In this document: positions 7,171 to 11,036 of the stretch, piece after piece
Layout of the letters: the number at the start of each line of letters is the position of its first letter
How positions within the stretch are numbered: position 1 is the stretch's first letter
Assembly: GCF_000613305.1 (NCBI RefSeq)
Contig: NZ_BAIO01000045.1
Coordinates: 1-11,036, forward strand
DNA from: Komagataeibacter kakiaceti JCM 25156
GTDB lineage: Bacteria; Pseudomonadota; Alphaproteobacteria; Acetobacterales; Acetobacteraceae
Direction of reading: 5' to 3'
Length of the DNA: 11,036 nt
The notes under the pieces: generated by a model
The model's input: only the letters and a program-made list of their open reading frames with translations
Database searches by the model: none
What the model was told of the DNA's origin: nothing
Position numbers and translations under genes: made by a program

Positions 7171-7641
7171 CTAAAACGGGATTTCGTCATCCACTTCCTG
7201 CGCGTTGGAAGTTGCGGCAGGAACGGGGCGCTGTGCAGCGCTCCGCGAGGGACGCTCTTCATCAAAACGTCCATCGCCCGTGCTTCGACCATTGGCCAGC
7301 ACCTTCAGGTTTCCATCAAACCGATCAATGATGATCTCGGTCACATAACGGTCCTGTCCCTGCTGATCGGTCCATTTGCGTGTCTCGAGATGGCCTTCGA
7401 CATAGACCAGCGTTCCCTTCTGGCACCGACGTTCGATCACAGCCGAAAGGTGATCGTTGAAAGAGACGACACGGTGCCACTGGGTTTTTTCCCGTCGCTC
7501 ACCGCTGGCGCGATCGGTCCAGGTTTCACTTGTCGCCACGCCGAAGGATGCGATTTTGCCCTCCCCTTCCCTACGTGCGGCAAGATCCGGATCCCGGCCC
7601 AGGTGACCGATGATGATGGCGCGATTGACTGACTGGCTCAT
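7171..7641 (-). CDS. ssb: Single-stranded DNA-binding protein SSB
   Basis: A 156-residue protein of normal SSB length. The start is ATG 7641 with AAGGAA 7 bases upstream. The OB fold is easily read: MSQSVNRAIIIGHLGRDPD at the N-terminus, Trp41, Trp55 and Trp90 at places matching the DNA-stacking tryptophans of E. coli SSB, and GTLVYVEGHLETRKW in the strand before the last. After residue 110 comes a flexible linker and the acidic tip DDEIPF at the C-terminus, which binds partner enzymes. SSB coats single-stranded DNA in the cytoplasm; a plasmid copy typically protects DNA arriving by conjugation and dampens the SOS response. It stands alone between two operons, and its long upstream leader contains the large inverted repeat at 7676-7872. 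Confidence 0.97.
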   Translation of the reverse strand: MSQSVNRAIIIGHLGRDPDLAARREGEGKIASFGVATSETWTDRASGERREKTQWHRVVSFNDHLSAVIERRCQKGTLVYVEGHLETRKWTDQQGQDRYVTEIIIDRFDGNLKVLANGRSTGDGRFDEERPSRSAAQRPVPAATSNAQEVDDEIPF

Positions 7642-7675
7642 GGTCTTGTTCCTTTTTTCCTTCCTGGTCGTCTCC

Positions 7676-7872
7676 GGCCCCTGCCGGAACTCTGACCTGG
7701 TGCGGTCGCGCGGAAGCGGGCCACAGGCGGCGGGCGCAACCCCTCGGGGCGGCAGTGGTGCGGAAGCCGCGCATGCGGCTTCACGGTGCCGTCCCGACCG
7801 CAGGCCTGGGGGTTGCGCCCGACGACGACCGCTTCAGACCGCAAAAACCAGGTCAGAGACCCGGCAGGGGCC
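7676..7872. repeat. Large nested inverted repeat upstream of ssb, candidate single-strand promoter or structured leader
   Basis: Seven blocks pair in nested order. GGCCCCTGCCGG (7676-7687) with 7861-7872, 12 bp; CTCTGACCTGG (7690-7700) with 7848-7858, 11 bp; TGCGGTC (7701-7707) with 7837-7843; AAGCGG (7714-7719) with 7829-7834; CGGGCGCAACCCC (7731-7743) with 7809-7821, 13 bp; CGGGGCGGCA (7745-7754) with 7787-7796, one mismatch; GAAGCCGC (7763-7770) with GCGGCTTC (7775-7782). About 66 base pairs in 197 bases, with an 8-bp palindrome CAGGCCTG (7801-7808) in an internal bulge. It ends 34 bases before the ssb start codon. No coding sequence fits here. F-plasmid Frpo is a precedent for a fold-back single-strand promoter ahead of leading-region genes. 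Confidence 0.8.
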
Positions 7873-7926
7873 GAGGTCATGCTTTTGGATTTTGAATTTT
7901 GATTTCTGTTTTATTTTTCTATTTCG

Positions 7927-7956
7927 CTCATAATCGTGTCATTTATTATTGTACAA
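7927..7956 (-). promoter_or_regulatory. Possible double-strand promoter of ssb
   Basis: On the minus strand, TTGTAC (7956-7951) and TATGAG (7932-7927) are 18 bases apart. Start of transcription would be near 7920, giving an ssb leader of about 280 bases that includes the whole inverted repeat. The -35 overlaps that of the divergent plus-strand promoter inside the palindrome ATTGTACAAT (7948-7957). Confidence 0.3.
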
Positions 7957-7977
7957 TTATGATAGTCGTCCTAGAAT
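7949..7977 (+). promoter_or_regulatory. Possible promoter of the gene at 8006
   Basis: TTGTAC (7949-7954), 17 bases, then TAGAAT (7972-7977, 5 of 6 consensus). It lies in an AT-rich island with a T-rich tract (7882-7924) upstream that could act as an UP element. The predicted start near 7984 leaves a short leader ahead of GGGAG (7996-8000) and the ATG at 8006. Confidence 0.4.
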
Positions 7978-8005
7978 TTCCCTGTCTCTACATTGGGAGT
8001 TCATC

Positions 8006-8518
8006 ATGGCGGTGATTACTGCGTCGGAAGGACGCATCACCCTGAAGGCCGACTTTCATCCCGAACTGGCAATCCAAGCCCGGCGTTACAGAGGACGTTT
8101 TCTCGGCAAGGAAATTGGCTGGTCCTTCCTGCCCGAACATGAGCAGGCGATCCGCCAGCTCTGCCAGACCCTGTATGGCGTGGATGGCACGCCAGATGCG
8201 TGGCATAACTGCTGCACCGTGCAGGTCGAAGTCGACGAGCAGGATATCCGGGCACCGCTGTGGCGCCAGTTCAACGCCGGTATTTACCTCGGTGGCCGTC
8301 ACGTTGTCGGCGTTTTTGGTCCACGGCAGGCAGTTCGCACCGGCAGGGGCATAAAATTCCTGCGCGGCCAGCCGCATTGCGCCACCCGGATCGGTGCCTA
8401 CCACATGGAGGTACCCACCGGCAGCGTTCTGGAAATCCGGAAATATCCGCGTGCCGCACTGGCGTTCCTGGGCAGGTGCCTCGACGGGCATGGCTCCTGG
8501 CGCATAGCCCAGAGCTAG
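8006..8518 (+). CDS. Unknown protein, 170 aa
   Basis: The start is ATG 8006, with GGGAG 5 bases upstream. The same 13 bases, GGAGTTCATCATG, precede the gene starting at 9787, which supports both starts. The protein begins MAVITASEGRITLKADFHPE and continues with RYRGRFLGKEIGWSFLPEHE, then a Gly/His-containing middle (YLGGRHVVGVFGPR). I do not recognise it. The early pattern, an aromatic-Pro-Glu followed by R..GR......W.F and a later YG, vaguely recalls HARP-like DNA-binding segments, but that is weak. The gene is divergent from ssb, sharing its promoter region, and converges on the next gene so that the two TAG stop codons share the palindrome CTAG (8515-8518). Being paired with ssb, it may act at the same stage of the plasmid's life. 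Confidence 0.75.
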   Translation: MAVITASEGRITLKADFHPELAIQARRYRGRFLGKEIGWSFLPEHEQAIRQLCQTLYGVDGTPDAWHNCCTVQVEVDEQDIRAPLWRQFNAGIYLGGRHVVGVFGPRQAVRTGRGIKFLRGQPHCATRIGAYHMEVPTGSVLEIRKYPRAALAFLGRCLDGHGSWRIAQS

Positions 8519-9021
8519 AGCAGCCCGAGTTGCACGGTGGGCACGGGTGCATCCGCTGCCGTCGCTGTTCCGCCATGCTTTGCCTGCAGACGGGCCAGCT
8601 CTGCTTTCTCGCGCGCAACCTGTTCCTCGCGGGCACGGGTCGTCCATGCCTCGACCAGCAGGTTTTCCCGGACACGCTGCCCGATTTCCTTCTCTACATC
8701 CGACCAGACAAAAGTCGGGTCGCCCCAGCAGGGATATCGCGCAACCTGATCGAGGAAATCGCGCCGTGTGGCTGCATTGTCGAACCATGTCTGCGCGAAG
8801 CCGGTCCGATTATAATGCGCGATAAATCCGTACATATTGCTCAGCCGGTTATACAGGGCCGGGGTAAATTTTTCTGCAGGCATTCCGAGTGCGATGAACC
8901 GCAGGATCGCATTACCAAGCTTTGCCTTTTGCTGGGCCGTCGCCCATTGGGTGGGTTTCAGGACAGCCGGGTCGACAGGCGGGATCCGAAGCCGCTCGCA
9001 CAGGATCGGCCCCGCCGTCAT
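8515..9021 (-). CDS. Unknown plasmid-type protein, 168 aa
   Basis: I chose ATG 9021 because it overlaps the preceding stop as ATGA; ATG 9039, six codons earlier, is possible. The sequence begins MTAGPILCERLRIPPVDPAV; a central part (LGNAILRFIALGMPAEKFTP, then LYNRLSNMYGFIAHYNRTGF) looks strongly conserved in style, followed by PCWGDPTFVWSDVE. The C-terminal third is a charged helix, probably a coiled coil (ARTRAREEQVAREKAELARLQ-like run), and a short tail. I have the impression of having seen similar unnamed proteins on alphaproteobacterial plasmids, but I cannot name a domain or reaction. It is the last gene of the ardC operon. Confidence 0.75.
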   Translation of the reverse strand: MTAGPILCERLRIPPVDPAVLKPTQWATAQQKAKLGNAILRFIALGMPAEKFTPALYNRLSNMYGFIAHYNRTGFAQTWFDNAATRRDFLDQVARYPCWGDPTFVWSDVEKEIGQRVRENLLVEAWTTRAREEQVAREKAELARLQAKHGGTATAADAPVPTVQLGLL

Positions 9022-9407
9022 GACACCTGGCTCCGGCATCGATAGCCGTTATGAAAGCGGTTCACATCCGGCAGATCCGGATAATGCCCCTCCCCCAGGC
9101 CCTCTTCATTCATCCTTTCCAGATAGCGCACTGCCATGGTCACACGGCGGGCATTGGCGAGGCTGCGCAATACGACCAGATCCGAGCGGCCTCGCATATA
9201 ACGGTCTTCCCAGAGACCCGTGACGGGGTTCAGCGCAGCCGCCCCCATCGTGGCGTTCAGAAAACATTCCACGATCCACGGCCGGGTCCGATAGGGACGT
9301 CCCGAAACAGGAGCCGGAAGACGGAAGATGGTTCCGCTGGCGATGGTCCCGACCCGAAGCGGGTTATTACCGCCCTGGAATGGAGACGTATAATACTGGC
9401 GGATCAT
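9018..9407 (-). CDS. Unknown protein, 129 aa
   Basis: The start is ATG 9407, with AAGGAGA about 6 bases upstream, and overlapping the previous stop as ATGA. The stop in turn overlaps the next start as ATGA. The protein begins MIRQYYTSPFQGGNNPLRVG and holds an Arg-rich helical middle (DLVVLRSLANARRVTMAVRY) and a C-terminus with HYPDLPDVNRFHNGYRCR. No signal peptide, membrane segment or known catalytic motif is visible. Its place in a tightly coupled operon behind ardC suggests a role in plasmid establishment, by association only. Confidence 0.7.
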   Translation of the reverse strand: MIRQYYTSPFQGGNNPLRVGTIASGTIFRLPAPVSGRPYRTRPWIVECFLNATMGAAALNPVTGLWEDRYMRGRSDLVVLRSLANARRVTMAVRYLERMNEEGLGEGHYPDLPDVNRFHNGYRCRSQVS

Positions 9408-9787
9408 GCCACGTCTCCTTTGCAGGACGCCATGTTTCCAGTTTCGGCTGCGGATCGTCCATGCAGGATCCGCGCGCCATCAGCGTCGTTATCGACCATG
9501 AGAACCCATCTGTCCGTCCCCAGGGCGCCAGCGCGGTAAGCCGCATCAAAGTCACGTGGCTTACGATCGCCCCGACGGATATGCACACTGATGGAAAATG
9601 AGCGCCCGGGATGCGCGCCGGCGATCCTCTCACCGTAAAGCGTTACGGCAGTCGAGATTTCCGCGAGCGTCCGGGCTTCTGTCATCCCCCGTGCACCAAG
9701 GTGTTCCATAGGCAGCGCCTGAAGGATGGCGCAGCCGTCGGAACGGATGCGCACGGCGGGAGTGGCAATCAGGACAAAGACAGGCAT
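9404..9787 (-). CDS. Unknown protein, 127 aa
   Basis: I chose ATG 9787 because GGAG lies 6 bases upstream in the same GGAGTTCATCATG context as the gene at 8006; an in-frame ATG at 9799 would overlap that site. The protein reads MPVFVLIATPAVRIRSDGCA, a predicted alternating strand/helix fold, and later WVLMVDNDADGARIL. The VDNDADG run looks like a Toprim DxD, but the upstream Glu motif is not seen, so I do not call it one. The stop overlaps the next start as ATGA. It lies 57 bases downstream of ardC, with no terminator between, so it is probably on the same transcript. Family unknown. Confidence 0.65.
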   Translation of the reverse strand: MPVFVLIATPAVRIRSDGCAILQALPMEHLGARGMTEARTLAEISTAVTLYGERIAGAHPGRSFSISVHIRRGDRKPRDFDAAYRAGALGTDRWVLMVDNDADGARILHGRSAAETGNMASCKGDVA

Positions 9788-9844
9788 GATGAACTCCATC
9801 GCTCAGCACGCCCTCGCGGGCGCACTGGTTTTTACGGTTGGGTT

Positions 9845-10744
9845 TCAGGCGGCAGAAGCCACGTCCTCGACGGACGGCTGACGTGCCGATGGGCTGAAAA
9901 TGTATTGGGCCGCGGCTGAAGCAGCGCTCGCTGCGGTGAAAATGGCGCGCTTGTCAGCCTTCAGCAGTTCCAGCCAGTTCCCGATGTAATCAGCATGGCG
10001 GACCGTCGGCTCGATCTGCAGTTCCGCGCACACGAAAGCTGATGTCATCTCTGCCACCAGTTCCTCGGCCGCGTAGGCATGGTCCCCAAACCGCCTGCCA
10101 AAGGTGCGCGACAGCCGGCTTTCAGCCCCGGTCCAGTGCCCGATCTCATGAAAGACGGTTCTGTACCAGTCGATCTGGTTGAAATAGGACTGCTGGGGCG
10201 GAAGCCGGATGAAGTCCGCATCCGGGGCATAAAATGCCTTGTCACCACCGATGCGAATGTCCGCCCCGGTTTCGCGCATCAGCGCTTCCGCGTGCGGCAC
10301 GATTTCGCGTTCCGGCAACGGCGCGGTCGGCGCGACCATGCTCTCCGGCAGGTTCTCGCACTGATCAACATTGAACACCGTAAACCGCTTTAGAAACGGG
10401 ATCTGGCGGGGCTCGTCGGAACCCGCTTCTGATTTTGGCGTGAAACGGTCAGCATAAAACACCGTCGTCCCCTTCTCGCCTTTCCTGACATTGCCGCCCT
10501 GCGCATGCGCCTGGCGGAACGTCAGCCATTTCTGGGTAGAAAACCCCTGCATCTCTACCGAACCCCACAGCATGAGGATGTTGATCCCGGAATAGGCCCG
10601 ATCGGTCGCAGCATTACGCGGCAGGGCAATGCCGCATTTCGCGCGGTTCCATGGGCAGACCCATGGCACGGTTCCTGCTTCAAGTTCGCGGATGATGCGG
10701 TCAGTGACGGACTGATGGATGTCGGTACGTTCGGTTCTGGCCAT
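9845..10744 (-). CDS. ardC: ArdC-type antirestriction protein with zincin metallopeptidase domain
   Basis: A 299-residue protein of normal ArdC length. The start is ATG 10744 with TGGAGA about 6 bases upstream. The N-terminal ArdC domain, which binds single-stranded DNA, is recognisable from YSGINILMLW (51-60), WLTFRQAHAQGGNVRKGEKG (73-92) and VFYADRF. The C-terminal part is a metallopeptidase-like domain with HEIGH (199-203) and a downstream Glu in AEELVAEM (about 228 or 232) as the likely third zinc ligand. In known plasmids ArdC protects entering single-stranded DNA from host restriction enzymes; whether it cleaves protein is open. It heads an operon with three unknown small genes and sits 3 kb from ssb, as expected for a leading region. 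A hairpin terminator separates it from the gene upstream. Confidence 0.93.
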   Translation of the reverse strand: MARTERTDIHQSVTDRIIRELEAGTVPWVCPWNRAKCGIALPRNAATDRAYSGINILMLWGSVEMQGFSTQKWLTFRQAHAQGGNVRKGEKGTTVFYADRFTPKSEAGSDEPRQIPFLKRFTVFNVDQCENLPESMVAPTAPLPEREIVPHAEALMRETGADIRIGGDKAFYAPDADFIRLPPQQSYFNQIDWYRTVFHEIGHWTGAESRLSRTFGRRFGDHAYAAEELVAEMTSAFVCAELQIEPTVRHADYIGNWLELLKADKRAIFTAASAASAAAQYIFSPSARQPSVEDVASAA

Positions 10745-10767
10745 GATCAGTCTCCAGAAAATGCAGA

Positions 10768-10787
10768 CGCCGCCCCGAAGGGCGGCG
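10768..10787 (-). terminator. UUCG-loop terminator between the small membrane protein gene and ardC
   Basis: On the minus strand CGCCGCCC, loop TTCG, GGGCGGCG-type stem of 8 perfect pairs (10787-10780 with 10775-10768). The C(UUCG)G tetraloop is very stable in RNA. It is followed by TCTGCATTTTC, a broken T tract. It lies 30 bases past the stop codon of the 51-aa gene and 23 bases before the ardC start. Confidence 0.65.
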
Positions 10788-10816
10788 CGGATGGGCAGCG
10801 GATGGCGAGGGTGGTG

Positions 10817-10972
10817 TCACCTGAGATCGATGATGCCCGTGCACGGATCGAGGAAGACGTCGGGCAGCAGGAGGAAAGTGACCATGGAGGCCGTCCAGAG
10901 GAGCACGATGGCGACGAATTTGGCGATTTCGACGGCAGGGCGGGACGGCGGCGCGATGCGGTTCTGTGCCAT
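10817..10972 (-). CDS. Small single-pass membrane protein, 51 aa
   Basis: The start is ATG 10972, preceded by AAGGA with a 7-base spacer. The protein is MAQNRIAPPSRPAVEIAKF followed by one hydrophobic segment (VAIVLLWTASMVTFLLL, about residues 20-36) and a short tail (PDVFLDPCTGIIDLR). The N-terminus carries Arg and Lys before the hydrophobic segment, so it is probably on the cytoplasmic side with the tail outside. It might be an entry-exclusion, Kil-like or conjugation accessory peptide, but nothing identifies it. A stable hairpin terminator follows. Composition and codon use agree with the neighbours. Confidence 0.65.
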   Translation of the reverse strand: MAQNRIAPPSRPAVEIAKFVAIVLLWTASMVTFLLLPDVFLDPCTGIIDLR

Positions 10973-11036
10973 TTCCAGATCCTTTTTTCGGGGGTTTCGA
11001 CCCCTTCCGGCGACCGCAGGCCAGACTGGCGGGCAA

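Noticed and set aside
7638..7880. An 80-codon minus-strand open frame across the large inverted repeat
   Set aside because: It is Arg/Pro/Gly-rich, has no ribosome site, overlaps the ssb start and is explained by GC-rich palindromic DNA.
8271..8788. Long minus-strand frames opposite the gene at 8006
   Set aside because: They lack starts with ribosome sites and have Cys/Arg-rich shadow composition; the plus-strand product is better formed.
9404..9787. VDNDADG as a Toprim active site in the 127-aa protein
   Set aside because: No matching upstream Glu motif and too little sequence for the rest of the fold.
10991..11004. Hairpin GGGGT-TTCG-ACCCC as a terminator
   Set aside because: Only a 5-bp stem, with no T tract after it on either strand; it lies upstream of the small membrane protein's ribosome site.
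10701..11036. A 111-codon minus-strand frame reaching the window end
   Set aside because: It overlaps the ardC start and the terminator, and another frame gives a well-formed 51-aa membrane protein with a good ribosome site.

Overview
The window looks like part of an alphaproteobacterial plasmid or another mobilisable element, most likely from an acetic acid bacterium (Acetobacteraceae). The basis is GC-rich codon use, the protein types, and a backbone of ssb, ardC, a UvrD-type helicase and a DUF3991/Toprim protein. The family assignment is inference from sequence character; no database search was possible. No relaxase, replication initiator, tRNA, rRNA, CRISPR array or recognisable insertion sequence is visible.

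Layout. Bases 1-544 hold the 5' part of an unknown minus-strand gene with two frameshifts. Bases 545-1067 are non-coding: an AT-rich promoter-like stretch, a 24-bp dyad and a run of short GC-rich hairpins that could be a transfer or replication site. Bases 1068-1450 hold remnants of an alcohol dehydrogenase and a cupin gene joined together. A NERD-domain protein (plus strand, 1541-2146) converges on a small acidic unknown protein (minus, 2140-2574). Next comes a tightly coupled minus-strand operon, DUF3991/Toprim primase-like protein > unknown 214-aa protein > UvrD-like helicase (6591 down to 2705), each joined by a 4-bp stop/start overlap. A 560-bp gap without a convincing gene separates it from ssb (7641-7171). 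Upstream of ssb lies a very large nested inverted repeat (7676-7872), then an AT-rich divergent promoter region that also serves an unknown plus-strand gene (8006-8518). Right of that is a second minus-strand operon: ardC > three unknown small proteins with 4-bp overlaps (10744 down to 8515). A 51-aa membrane protein gene lies upstream of ardC, separated from it by a UUCG-loop terminator.

How it may work. ssb and ardC are classic genes of the region of a conjugative plasmid that enters the recipient first. Nearly all genes here point left, toward the hairpin-rich non-coding region near 800-913. The long fold-back upstream of ssb is what one would expect of a single-strand promoter (like Frpo of the F plasmid), though a structured mRNA leader or an origin element are alternatives. 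This is the most interesting hypothesis in the window.

Caution. Four otherwise well-preserved genes carry six single-base frameshifts, mostly in short G/C runs. The pattern suggests indel errors in the sequence as much as real gene decay, so the affected genes are annotated here as single reading units.
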